Shown in pieces: positions 12,455 to 22,526 of a stretch of 64,000 bases of DNA (its first letter is position 1; each line of letters opens with the position of its first letter). Source of the stretch: Tillus elongatus (lineage: Eukaryota > Arthropoda > Insecta > Coleoptera > Cleridae); contig OZ023262.1 of assembly GCA_964006375.1 (NCBI GenBank), positions 50,662,960 to 50,726,959 on the forward strand. Direction: 5' to 3'. The translations under genes and the position numbers were made by a program. The notes below the pieces were generated by a model. That model saw only the letters and a program-made list of their open reading frames with translations, made no database searches and had not been told where the DNA came from.

Positions 12455-12497
12455 GTATCTGTATATCCGCACGATAACTCGAAAAGTTATTAACCGA
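12451..12497 (-). repeat. Family-A repeat, first part (split by the Maverick-like element)
   Basis: The sequence ATAACTCGAAAAGTTATTAACCGA matches the inner part of family-A repeats (compare 27480-27515 and 31670-31690, reverse complement). The same repeat continues at 22527 beyond the 10-kb insertion. Confidence 0.75.
12492..12497. repeat. 6-bp target-site duplication (left)
   Basis: AACCGA here is repeated at 22527-22532. Uninterrupted family-A copies read AACCGATTT at this point, confirming a 6-bp duplication on insertion. Confidence 0.9.
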
Positions 12498-12720
12498 AGT
12501 AGGTAATGCGTCACTTGGGACAGACAGTGAGGTCACAGGTAGTGGGGGTAGGAGTGGGGGTAGCCCCACCCCTAGCCCCACCCCTAGCCCCACCCTAGCC
12601 CCACCCCTTGTGTCCACGCCCCCAAGGTGGCGTCCACGCCCCCAAGATGGCGTCCAGCCACGCCCCGGCGTCCAGCCACGCCCCCCAGGTGGCGTCCAAG
12701 ATGGCGGACTTGGGCCAGAC
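12498..12720 (+). repeat. Left terminal repeat tip with GC-rich minisatellite
   Basis: The first 33 bp match the other terminus perfectly. They are followed by CCCCACCCCTAG units and then by units of GCGTCCACGCCCCCAAG type, far more GC-rich than the surrounding DNA. Tandem repeats inside terminal repeats are known in Mavericks. Copy number differs between the two arms; indels in this outer region account for the 162-bp offset between the two termini and the inner palindrome axis. Confidence 0.85.
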
Positions 12721-12892
12721 AGTCACATTTACATTTAGCCTTGTTATGTAACCTGTAAACATTCTAAGGTCATTGACCTGTCTAGGAAACTTTGGCCAGA
12801 CAGTGACGTCACACGACTTGGGCCAGACAGTCACATACCAAAGTGTCTAACCTATTACTTCAAATTATTATACTTTGAAAAAAACCATTTGG

Positions 12893-12968
12893 TGCAGGTG
12901 AGTTTCGAACCCGGGGCATTCAGATGGGAGGCAACGATGCTACCCGTTGAGCTAAGCAGACGCTTGTT
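12893..12968 (-). other. tRNA-like sequence (A-box and B-box)
   Basis: On the minus strand TAGCTCAACGGGTAGC resembles a polymerase III A-box and GGGTTCGAAACTC a B-box about 45 nt later, ending in CACC. Stems pair poorly (about 5 of 7 acceptor pairs, little T-stem), so this is not a functional tRNA but a tRNA-derived or SINE-like piece. The mirrored copy in the right arm (22218-22274) keeps the A-box half and loses the B-box half. Confidence 0.45.
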
Positions 12969-13649
12969 AATTTATTGTTTTAGGCTGGTATATATATACG
13001 ACTTTTAATTACAAACAAACCATACATGTAACATAATTAAAGTTTTTGTTATTATTAGACAAATGGATGATTTACAAAATAATAATATGTATAATATTAG
13101 AGGCGGAACCAAAACGGAGGAACCAAAATGGCGGAATAAAAAAAATGGCGGAATGAAAGATGGCGGTCTAACCTGTGATACCTTAAGCTGACATCCCTGA
13201 CATTATAAAAATGGCGGCTTTCGTTCTTAAAGATGGTGCCTTTCGCTGATAAAGATGGTTGAAGACTCCATTATTTAAAGATACGTCACCCCAACTTTTA
13301 GAGCCGACAAATGAGAGTGAGGTTGATAAGCGAGAATAATGGTATTGGTCGAAGACTCCATGATTTAAAGTTACGCCCCCCATTAAAACAAACCATTCAT
13401 AAAGCTTTTGTTATTAGACATAAGACATAATAATTAATATGTTTAATATTAGACAGACTATTAGAAACCAAATATCGTAGAGACAATAGAGGTCGCTGGC
13501 AAAACAAAGAAGCTCAGAAACAAAATGGACAACAGGTTCAACTCTTAAGCTTAGAAACAATGGTTGGTTACAGGTTCAATTCCCTTCTCCCACGTGTTTA
13601 GTGTCATGTTACTCGTCTAAGTAAGCAGAATTAAAAAATGGCGACTAAA

Positions 13650-14870
13650 ATAAGATAAAAAACTTTAAACCCTTATCGCGGAAGATCCGTGAGATGTACG
13701 ATAGAACCAACACATGCACGGTGTTAAGGAGGCCAAATCAAAGTGGAATATACAATAAAATGGCTACTTCCGGTCTAAACTTTAAATCCTTATATCTTTT
13801 CAACGGAAAGTGATAGAAATGAACTATCTTCAAAAAATGTATGTTTCGTAACAAGCTCTACAAGAAAAATGAGATAAAAAACTTTAAACCCTTATCGCGG
13901 AAGATCCGTGAGATGTACGCAGGAAACAATACATGCACGGTGTTAAGGAGGCCAAATCAAATTGGAATATACAATAAAATGGCCACTTCCGGTCTAAACT
14001 TTAAATCGTTATATCTTTTCAACGGAAAGTGATAGAAATGAACTGACTTTAAAAATATATCGTTTCATAACAAGCTCTACAAGAAACTGAGATAAAAAAC
14101 CTCAAATCCTTATCGCGGAAGATCCGTGAGATGTACGATAGAACCAATACATGCACGGTGTTAAGGAGGCCAAATCAAATTGGAATATACAATAAAATGG
14201 CCACTTCCGGTCTAAACTTTAAATCGTTATATCTTTTCAACGGAAAGTGATAGAAAGGAACCGACTTCAAAAATATATCGTTTCATAACAAGCTCTACAA
14301 GAAACTGAGATAAAAAACTTTAAACCCTTATCGCGGAAGATCCGTGAGATGTACGATAGAACCAATACATGCACGGTGTTAAGGAGGTCAAACCAAATTG
14401 GAATATACAATAAAATGGCCACTTCCGGTCTAAACTTTAAATCGTTATATCTTTTCAACGGAAAGTGATAGAAAGGAACCGACTTCAAAAATGTATGTTT
14501 CGTAACAAGCTCTACAAGAAACTGAGATAAAAAACTTTAAACCCTTATCGCGGAAGATCCGTGAGATGTACGATAGAACCAATACATGCACGGTATTAAG
14601 GAGGCCAAATCAAATTGGAATATACAATAAAATGGCCACTTCCGGTCTAAACTTTAAATCCTTGTATCTTTTCAATGGAAAGTGATAGAAAGGAACCGAC
14701 TTCAAAAATGTATGTTTCGTAACAAGGTCTACAAAAAACTGAGATAAAAAACTTCAAACCCTTATCGCGGAAGATCCGTGAGATGTACGATAGAACCAAT
14801 ACATACACGCTGTTCAGCAAAGCAAACTCTATAAGCATATTCAATAAAAATGTTACTTCCGGGTAGACAC
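13650..14870 (+). repeat. 218-bp tandem repeat array, left arm (about 5.5 units)
   Basis: AAAATGGCCACTTCCGG recurs at about 13757, 13976, 14194, 14412 and 14629, a spacing of 217-219 bp. Each unit also carries TTATCGCGGAAGATCCGTGA. Short open frames inside it are periodic by-products. The array is mirrored at 20316-21536. Confidence 0.93.
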
Positions 14871-15089
14871 TTCCGGTATAGCTATTCTTAGAGCTACATA
14901 CATGTGTGACACATCAAAATAATCGTCTTGTTGAACAGAAGAAATATAATATTTAAGTAAGTTAGAACAAGCTGTACCTAAACCAACACATCTCTATCAT
15001 TTCAGAGTAATCTTAGCCATGTGACCAGTTAAACTAAGTATCTTGAAGTGTAGCTTTTATGTTTATGAGATATAAAATAAGAAAACCAA

Positions 15090-16480
15090 AGAGTTAATTG
15101 TCTATTACAACAACAAGCAGAAGGGGTTGACTTGGTACCTACAGCTGCTACATACTTGGTAAAAAATGGGGTGCCACTAGCATTTCAGAGTAATTTTAAC
15201 CACACAACACTCTAACTAACTGTCTTGAGATGTGGCTTTATGTGTTAATGGGTGGAAATAACAAAACTAAAGAGTTGATTGTCTATTACAACTGTCAGCT
15301 AAAGAAGCATTTAGGTAGCCGGAATACCGATATCCTAAATATTTCAAGAGTAATCTTAGTCATACAACACTCTTAACTAACTGTCTTGAGATGTGGCTTT
15401 ATGTGTCATTGGTTGGAAAATAAGAAAACTAAAGAGTTGATTGCCTAGTACAACAGTCAGCTGAAGGAACATTTGGGTTATCGGAATACCGATATGCCAA
15501 ATGTTCCAACCGAAGGAGCCCACTTAGAGTCATCTCCAGGGGCTCGGAATACCGATGCCCTAGAAGTGTCGGAAGCAACATTTCAATTAACACCAACAAC
15601 CGCTAAATACTTGTTGGACTTTAGTATGTTTGGTATTAAATTTGGCTTGTTGGATAACCAATCATTTTTATGAAAAATGCAACAATTTTTATTTCTGCGT
15701 AAGCGAATTTAATCAGAAATATAGAACCAACCTTCAAGAAACCGAAAAAAGAGGATAAGAACATTAAGAACAAACATTCCGATACCGAAGTGATCCTAAA
15801 CACACCATATGATGCAAATTCTGTAAATCTCTTTAACAGAAGAAAAACAGAAGTGAAACATCGTAAGACAAATAGAACCGACGTACATAAAAGATGTGTC
15901 TGAGGAGAAACGTATACAGAACCTTATTGAGTTTACTAAGTTTTAAGTATACGAACATAACAGTCTATGTACCAACCAACCAACCAACCAACTGTTTTTG
16001 AGGTGTAGCCTTTATGTATGTATGTAGGTAATTTAATTTTCGATAGTGTAAAATAAAATTAAAAAGTGTGATATATGAAAAAATAAGAAAACTAAAGAGT
16101 TGATTGCCTATTACAACGGTCAGCTGAAGAAACAATTAGGTAGCCAGAATACCGATACCCTAAATATTTCAACCGAAGGAGTTCACTTAGAGTCACATCT
16201 AGGGGGCCGGAATACCGGCCCCCTAGATGTGCCGGAAGCAACATCTCAAGTAACACCTAGAACTGCAACATACTTGGTAAAAATGGGTGGAGCTCAGATT
16301 GTAAACGACTTGATAGGTGGTACATATGTTTGCAAAGATTTCATTCTAAATTTAACCTGTTGGATATCCAATCATTTCTATGAAAAGTGCAACCAACCAA
16401 CTAACCAACCACCCAACCAACCAACCAACGTTGAGGGGCGTAGAGATAGCAAGCTATCTACAAGTGGACCCCTCTGAACC
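15090..16480 (+). repeat. Degenerate repeated coding-like units, left arm
   Basis: Four or more related units (near 15095, 15270, 15430 and 16090) start AACTAAAGAGTTGATTG and translate to variants of ELIAYYNxQLKxxLG ... NTDxLxVxxEAT. The longest open forms span 15473-15673 and 16100-16477. In the left arm one unit has an in-frame stop where the right-arm copy (19513-19800, 95 codons) stays open. The last unit ends in a (CCAA)n tract. No family is recognised; this may be a decayed multi-exon gene or non-coding repetition. Confidence 0.5.
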
Positions 16481-16612
16481 TATGATGTTAATAATGGATT
16501 AAGAGATTGAATTGGTACGTGTTTATATTGAAGGCTTGCAAGCTACGTACAAGTGTCTGAATATATGATGGTAATGATGGGTTAAGATATTTAATTGACA
16601 TGTATTAAGGGC

Positions 16613-16978
16613 TTATCGGTTTTTCACCTGAGTCATTGTCATTCTAAATGTATCAGAACGAAAACCGGATCCTTTGCTCTGGTATATCTTGCTCAGTAGG
16701 TGCCAGACGTCTTCGAAAACAACATTCTTTGCTTTACGAAATGGGAGATGGGCAGCCCCCTTATCGAAACCTTCCGAGTTAAAGGTAAACCCCACTCTGT
16801 CTTCGGGATCGACATCATGGACTATATGACTCACAATATCTTTAATACGATCTTTGACCCACTTCTCTGGATCGTTGATATCGTCAGGTATATCTTGTAG
16901 TCTAAAGCATACGCTTCGTCTATCAAGTTTAAACTTCTTATTGGAGGTCACTGTATCTTCAAGTATTTGGAATGCCAT
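16613..16978 (-). CDS. 121-codon Maverick-arm protein, left copy (outward-facing)
   Basis: An ATG-to-stop frame whose protein is identical to that of 18208-18573 on the opposite strand. It begins MAFQILEDTVTSNKKFKLD, continues with a DIPDDINDPEKWVKDRI segment and ends FRMTMTQVKNR. Tentatively it resembles the N-terminal leader that precedes B-type DNA polymerases in invertebrate Maverick-like elements (an F-x-L-x-D-I-P-D-D core, D-R-V-G-F-T-F, then Q-S). No exonuclease or polymerase motif follows within the frame. It lies about 770 bp from the central spacer and reads towards the left terminus. The function is unknown; the polymerase-leader assignment is from memory of similar sequences and needs a profile search. 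Confidence 0.6.
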   Translation of the reverse strand: MAFQILEDTVTSNKKFKLDRRSVCFRLQDIPDDINDPEKWVKDRIKDIVSHIVHDVDPEDRVGFTFNSEGFDKGAAHLPFRKAKNVVFEDVWHLLSKIYQSKGSGFRSDTFRMTMTQVKNR

Positions 16979-17234
16979 TGTTTCATGCTACACAACTGAC
17001 TGTGTTGGTTAAAGGACCGAAGTTTAGCCTCGTGTTTATTAAAGACTAAAGTTTAACAAGTACTATTTGTTTTTCACCTTCACTGCTGGCTACCGACTGA
17101 ACCTTAGCTCCTCGTCTTAATATTCGACAAACAACACAGACAACACAACTTATTGTTTTCACCTTCACTGTTGGTTAACGACTGAACCTTAGTGGACGCT
17201 TCACGTCTTAATATTCAACAGACAACAACGACAG

Positions 17235-17385
17235 CTGTCATACAGCTGTCTGACATGACAGACAGCTGTCATACAGCTGTCATACAGCTGTCATACAGCT
17301 GTCTAACACAGCTGTCTAACACAGCTGTCTAACACAGCTGTCTAACACAGCTGTCTAACACAGCTGCCATACAGCTGTCATACAG
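17235..17385. repeat. CAGCTGTC minisatellite, left of the spacer
   Basis: Short units of ATACAGCTGTC (11 bp) and CAGCTGTCTAACA (13 bp) are repeated about a dozen times. Each holds the palindrome CAGCTG. The mirrored array at 17750-17950 is longer. Confidence 0.92.
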
Positions 17386-17749
17386 GGTCGCCTAGCTGAC
17401 CCGACCATTCCACCACCCCGACTCTTAGCTGACCCGACTGGTCCACCACCTTGTCATGGAGCTAACCCGGTATAACCTGGGCACATGCACCACCGTTTCT
17501 TGTGACGTCACTCGCTTCCAGCATCGTTTTTATTTATAGCGTCAGCTGTAACTGACCTGGATGGTTAATCAACTAACCTGGCCGCATCTATTTTTAAAAA
17601 TTGTTCAAAGTCCATGTAGGCTGCCTCATGGTCATCGTAGATGTGTTTTAAATTGTTTTCTTCTTGTTTGACTTAAAAACATTCAGCTTGTGTTCCGCAA
17701 AAGAGTGACTGTTACACATCTGCTAGACATGTGTTAGACATATGTCTGC
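17386..17749. other. Unique central spacer of the palindrome
   Basis: The only part of the element not repeated in inverse. It contains paired TAGCTGACCCGAC motifs near 17391 and 17427. On the minus strand there is a short open tail reading HEAAYMDFEQFLKIDAARLV (about 17575-17640) that ends at a stop. I see no complete gene in it. Confidence 0.6.
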
Positions 17750-17950
17750 CCTATTAGACAGCTGTGTTAGACAGCTGTGTTAAACAGCTGTGTTAGACAG
17801 CTGTGTTAGACAGCTGTGTTAGACAGCTGTATGACAGCTGTATGACAGCTGTGTTAGACAGCTGTGTTAGACAGCTGTGTTAGACAGCTGTATGACAGCT
17901 GTATGACAGCTGTATGACAGCTGTCTGTCATGTCAGACAGCTGTATGACA
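17750..17950. repeat. CAGCTGTC minisatellite, right of the spacer
   Basis: TTAGACAGCTGTG (13 bp) and TATGACAGCTG (11 bp) units, mirroring 17235-17385 with more copies. Confidence 0.92.
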
Positions 17951-18186
17951 GCTGTCGTTGTTGTCTGTTGAATATTAAGACGTGAAGCGTCCACTAAGGT
18001 TCAGTCGTTAACCAACAGTGAAGGTGAAAACAATAAGTTGTGTTGTCTGTGTTGTTTGTCGAATATTAAGACGAGGAGCTAAGGTTCAGTCGGTAGCCAG
18101 CAGTGAAGGTGAAAAACAAATAGTACTTGCTAAACTTTAGTCTTTAATAAACACGAGGCTAAACTTCGGTCCTTTAACCAACACAG

Positions 18187-18191
18187 TCAGT
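18187..18191 (+). promoter_or_regulatory. Possible initiator (TCAGT) of the right 121-codon gene
   Basis: TCAGT, the core of the arthropod initiator, lies 17 nt before the ATG at 18208 in ACACAGTCAGTTGTG. The same sequence precedes the left copy. Only the motif and spacing support it. Confidence 0.25.
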
Positions 18192-18207
18192 TGTGTAGCA
18201 TGAAACA

Positions 18208-18573
18208 ATGGCATTCCAAATACTTGAAGATACAGTGACCTCCAATAAGAAGTTTAAACTTGATAGACGAAGCGTATGCTTTAGACTACAAGATATACCT
18301 GACGATATCAACGATCCAGAGAAGTGGGTCAAAGATCGTATTAAAGATATTGTGAGTCATATAGTCCATGATGTCGATCCCGAAGACAGAGTGGGGTTTA
18401 CCTTTAACTCGGAAGGTTTCGATAAGGGGGCTGCCCATCTCCCATTTCGTAAAGCAAAGAATGTTGTTTTCGAAGACGTCTGGCACCTACTGAGCAAGAT
18501 ATACCAGAGCAAAGGATCCGGTTTTCGTTCTGATACATTTAGAATGACAATGACTCAGGTGAAAAACCGATAA
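18208..18573 (+). CDS. 121-codon Maverick-arm protein, right copy (outward-facing)
   Basis: Predicts exactly the same protein as 16978-16613, although the arms carry scattered differences elsewhere. Mirrored coordinates add to 35186. Charged and polar, with no signal peptide or membrane segment. The DPEDRVGFTFNSEGFDKGA stretch is the most distinctive part. Identity over 366 bp may mean selection, gene conversion between arms, or a recent palindrome. As with the left copy, relation to the leader of Maverick B-type polymerases is only tentative. Confidence 0.6.
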   Translation: MAFQILEDTVTSNKKFKLDRRSVCFRLQDIPDDINDPEKWVKDRIKDIVSHIVHDVDPEDRVGFTFNSEGFDKGAAHLPFRKAKNVVFEDVWHLLSKIYQSKGSGFRSDTFRMTMTQVKNR

Positions 18574-18708
18574 GCCTTTAATACATGTCAATTAAATATC
18601 TTAACCCATCATTACCATCATATATTCAGACACTTGTACGTAGCTTGCAAGCCTTCAATATAAACACGTACCAATTCAATCTCTTAATCCATTATTAACA
18701 TCATAGGT

Positions 18709-20095
18709 TCAGAGGGGTCCACTTGTAGATAGCTTGCTATCTCTACGCCCCTCAACGTTGGTTGGTTGGTTGGGTGGTTGGTTAGTTGGTTGGTTGCACT
18801 TTTCATAGAAATGATTGGTTATCCAACAGGTTAAATTTAGAATGAAATCTTTGCAAACATATGTACCACCTATCAAGTCGTTTACAATCTGAGCTCCACC
18901 CATTTTTACCAAGTATGTTGCAGTTCTAGGTGTTACTTGAGATGTTGCTTCCGGCACATCTAGGGGGCCGGTATTCCGGCCCCCTAGATGTGACTCTAAG
19001 TGAACTCCTTCGGTTGAAATATTTAGGGTATCGGTATTCTGGCTACCTAATTGTTTCTTCAGCTGACCGTTGTAATAGGCAATCAACTCTTTAGTTTTCT
19101 TATTTTTTCATATATCACACTTTTTAATTTTATTTTACACTATCGAAAATTAAATTACCTACATACATACATAAAGGCTACACCTCAAAAACAGTTGGTT
19201 GGTTGGTTGGTTGGTACATAGACTGTTATGTTCGTATACTTAAAACTTAGTAAACTCAATAAGGTTCTGTATACGTTTCTCCTCAGACACATCTTTTATG
19301 TACGTCGGTTCTATTTGTCTTACGATGTTTCACTTCTGTTTTTCTTCTGTTAAAGAGATTTACAGAATTTGCATCATATGGTGTGTTTAGGATCACTTCG
19401 GTATCGGAATGTTTGTTCTTAATGTTCTTATCCTCTTTTTTCGGTTTCTTGAAGGTTGGTTCTATATTTCTGATTAAATTCGCTTACGCAGAAATAAAAA
19501 TTGTTGCATTTTTCATAAAAATGATTGGTTATCCAACAAGCCAAATTTAATACCAAACATACTAAAGTCCAACAAGTATTTAGCGGTTGTTGGTGTTAAT
19601 TGAAATGTTGCTTCCGACACTTCTAGGGCATCGGTATTCCGAGCCCCTGGAGATGACTCTAAGTGGGCTCCTTCGGTTGGAACATTTGGCATATCGGTAT
19701 TCCGATAACCCAAATGTTCCTTCAGCTGACTGTTGTACAAGGCAATCAACTCTTTAGTTTTCTTATTTTCCAACCAATGACACATAAAGCCACATCTCAA
19801 GACAGTTAGTTAAGAGTGTTGTATGACTAAGATTACTCTTGAAATATTTAGGATATCGGTATTCCGGCTACCTAAATGCTTCTTTAGCTGACAGTTGTAA
19901 TAGACAATCAACTCTTTAGTTTTGTTATTTCCACCCATTAACACATAAAGCCACATCTCAAGACAGTTAGTTAGAGTGTTGTGTGGTTAAAATTACTCTG
20001 AAATGCTAGTGGCACCCCATTTTTTACCAAGTATGTAGCAGCTGTAGGTACCAAGTCAACCCCTTCTGCTTGTTGTTGTAATAGACAATTAACTC
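18709..20095 (-). repeat. Degenerate repeated coding-like units, right arm
   Basis: Mirror of 15090-16480. The longest open forms here are 18709-19086 (125 codons, ending in a P-T-N-Q repeat from the (TTGG)n tract) and 19513-19800 (95 codons). The latter is longer than its left-arm partner, because the stop codon in the left copy is a sense codon here. Confidence 0.5.
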
Positions 20096-20315
20096 TTTGG
20101 TTTTCTTATTTTATATATCATAAACATAAAAGCTACACTTCAAGATACTTAGTTTAACTGGTCACATGGCTAAGATTACTCTGAAATGATAGAGATGTGT
20201 TGGTTTAGGTACAGCTTGTTCTAACTTACTTAAATATTATATTTCTTCTGTTCAACAAGACGATTATTTTGATGTGTCACACATGTATGTAGCTCTAAGA
20301 ATAGCTATACCGGAA

Positions 20316-21536
20316 GTGTCTACCCGGAAGTAACATTTTTATTGAATATGCTTATAGAGTTTGCTTTGCTGAACAGCGTGTATGTATTGGTTCTATCGTA
20401 CATCTCACGGATCTTCCGCGATAAGGGTTTGAAGTTTTTTATCTCAGTTTTTTGTAGACCTTGTTACGAAACATACATTTTTGAAGTCGGTTCCTTTCTA
20501 TCACTTTCCATTGAAAAGATACAAGGATTTAAAGTTTAGACCGGAAGTGGCCATTTTATTGTATACTCCAATTTGATTTGGCCTCCTTAATACCGTGCAT
20601 GTATTGGTTCTATCGTACATCTCACTGATCTTCCGCGATAAGGGTTTAAAGTTTTTTATCTCAGTTTCTTGTAGAGCTTGTTACGAAACATACATTTTTG
20701 AAGTCGGTTCCATTCTATCACTTTCCGTTGAAAAGATATAACGATTTAAAGTTTAGACCGGAAGTGGCCATTTTATTGTATATTCCAATTTGGTTTGACC
20801 TCCTTAACACCGTGCATGTATTGGTTCTATCGTACATCTCACGGATCTTCCGCGATAAGGGTTTAAAGTTTTTTATCTCAGTTTCTTGTAGAGCTTGTTA
20901 TGAAACGATATATTTTTGAAGTCGGTTCCTTTCTATCACTTTCCGTTGAAAAGATATAACGATTTAAAGTTTAGACCGGAAGTGGCCATTTTATTGTATA
21001 TTCCAATTTGATTTGGCCTCCTTAACACCGTGCATGTATTGGTTCTATCGTACATCTCACGGATCTTCCGCGATAAGGATTTGAGGTTTTTTATCTCAGT
21101 TTCTTGTAGAGCTTGTTATGAAACGATATATTTTTAAAGTCAGTTCATTTCTATCACTTTCCGTTGAAAAGATATAACGATTTAAAGTTTAGACCGGAAG
21201 TGGCCATTTTATTGTATATTCCAATTTGATTTGGCCTCCTTAACACCGTGCATGTATTGTTTCCTGCGTACATCTCACGGATCTTCCGCGATAAGGGTTT
21301 AAAGTTTTTTATCTCATTTTTCTTGTAGAGCTTGTTACGAAACATACATTTTTTGAAGATAGTTCATTTCTATCACTTTCCGTTGAAAAGATATAAGGAT
21401 TTAAAGTTTAGACCGGAAGTAGCCATTTTATTGTATATTCCACTTTGATTTGGCCTCCTTAACACCGTGCATGTGTTGGTTCTATCGTACATCTCACGGA
21501 TCTTCCGCGATAAGGGTTTAAAGTTTTTTATCTTAT
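20316..21536 (-). repeat. 218-bp tandem repeat array, right arm
   Basis: Reverse complement of 13650-14870, unit for unit, with rare substitutions (for example near 20571 and 20625). Confidence 0.93.
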
Positions 21537-22259
21537 TTTAGTCGCCATTTTTTAATTCTGCTTACTTAGACGAGTAACATGACACTAAACACGTGGGAGA
21601 AGGGAATTGAACCTGTAACCAACCATTGTTTCTAAGCTTAAGAGTTGAACCTGTTGTCCATTTTGTTTCTGAGCTTCTTTGTTTTGCCAGCGACCTCTAT
21701 TGTCTCTACGATATTTGGTTTCTAATAGTCTGTCTAATATTAAACATATTAATTATTATGTCTTATGTCTAATAACAAAAGCTTTATGAATGGTTTGTTT
21801 TAATGGGGGGCGTAACTTTAAATCATGGAGTCTTCGACCAATACCATTATTCTCGCTTATCAACCTCACTCTCATTTGTCGGCTCTAAAGGTTGGGGTGA
21901 CGTATCTTTAAATAATGGAGTCTTCAACCATCTTTATCAGCGAAAGGCACCATCTTTAAGAACGAAAGCCGCCATTTTTATAATGTCAGGGATGTCAGCT
22001 TAAGGTATCACAGGTTAGACCGCCATCTTTCATTCCGCCATTTTTTTTATTCCGCCATTTTGGTTCCTCCGTTTTGGTTCCGCCTCTAATATTAAACATA
22101 TTATTATTTTGTAAATCATCCATTTGTCTAATAATAACAAAAACTTTAATTATGTTACATGTATGGTTTGTTTGTAATTAAAAGTCGTATATATATACCA
22201 GCCTAAAACAATAAATTAACAAGCGTCTGCTTAGCTCAACGGGTAGCATCGTTGCCTCC

Positions 22260-22526
22260 CATCTGAATGCCCCGGCTGTCGTGTGACGTCACTGTCTGGC
22301 CAAAGAGAATACATTTGGAAGCCATCTTGGACGCCGTCTTGGGGGCGTGGCTGGACGCCATCTTGGGGGCGTGGCTGGGCGCCGGGGCGTGGCTGGACGC
22401 CATCTTGGGGGCGTGGCTGGGCGCCGGGGCGTGGACACAAGGGGTGGGGCTAGGGGTGGGGCTAGGGGTGGGGGTACCCCCACTCCTATGACGTCACTGT
22501 CTGTCCCAAGTGACGCATTACCTACT
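22260..22526 (-). repeat. Right terminal repeat tip with GC-rich minisatellite
   Basis: Units of CTTGGGGGCGTGGCTGG and AGGGGTGGGGCT precede the terminus, which ends CAAGTGACGCATTACCTACT. It is shorter than the left tip because of copy-number change and an indel near 22274, where the tRNA-like piece is cut. Confidence 0.85.

Larger units (their letters stand above)
12498..22526. mobile_element. Palindromic Maverick/Polinton-like element, non-autonomous
   Basis: A 10,029-bp unit bounded by a 6-bp direct repeat (AACCGA) and beginning AGTAGGTAATGCGTCACTTG, with the exact reverse complement at its other end. The 6-bp duplication and AGT/ACT termini are diagnostic of Mavericks (Polintons). The whole element is one inverted repeat: arms of about 4.9 kb (12498-17385 and 17750-22526) around a ~365-bp unique spacer. 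Matching positions in the inner arms add to 35186. Each arm holds GC-rich minisatellites, a 218-bp tandem array, a family of coding-like units and an outward-facing 121-codon gene. No integrase, packaging ATPase, capsid gene or polymerase core is present, so movement would need proteins from elsewhere. Confidence 0.85.

Noticed and set aside
12893..12968. Functional tRNA gene
   Set aside because: Box-like motifs are present but the T-stem does not pair and the acceptor stem has mismatches; kept only as tRNA-like.
14267..14844. Open frames of 65-73 codons resembling membrane-type peptides
   Set aside because: They fall in the 218-bp tandem array, recur with its period and in its mirror image; they are by-products of the repeat.
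17575..17640. Polymerase exonuclease-like string MDFEQF in the spacer
   Set aside because: Too short and isolated to claim a polymerase remnant; noted only in the spacer entry.
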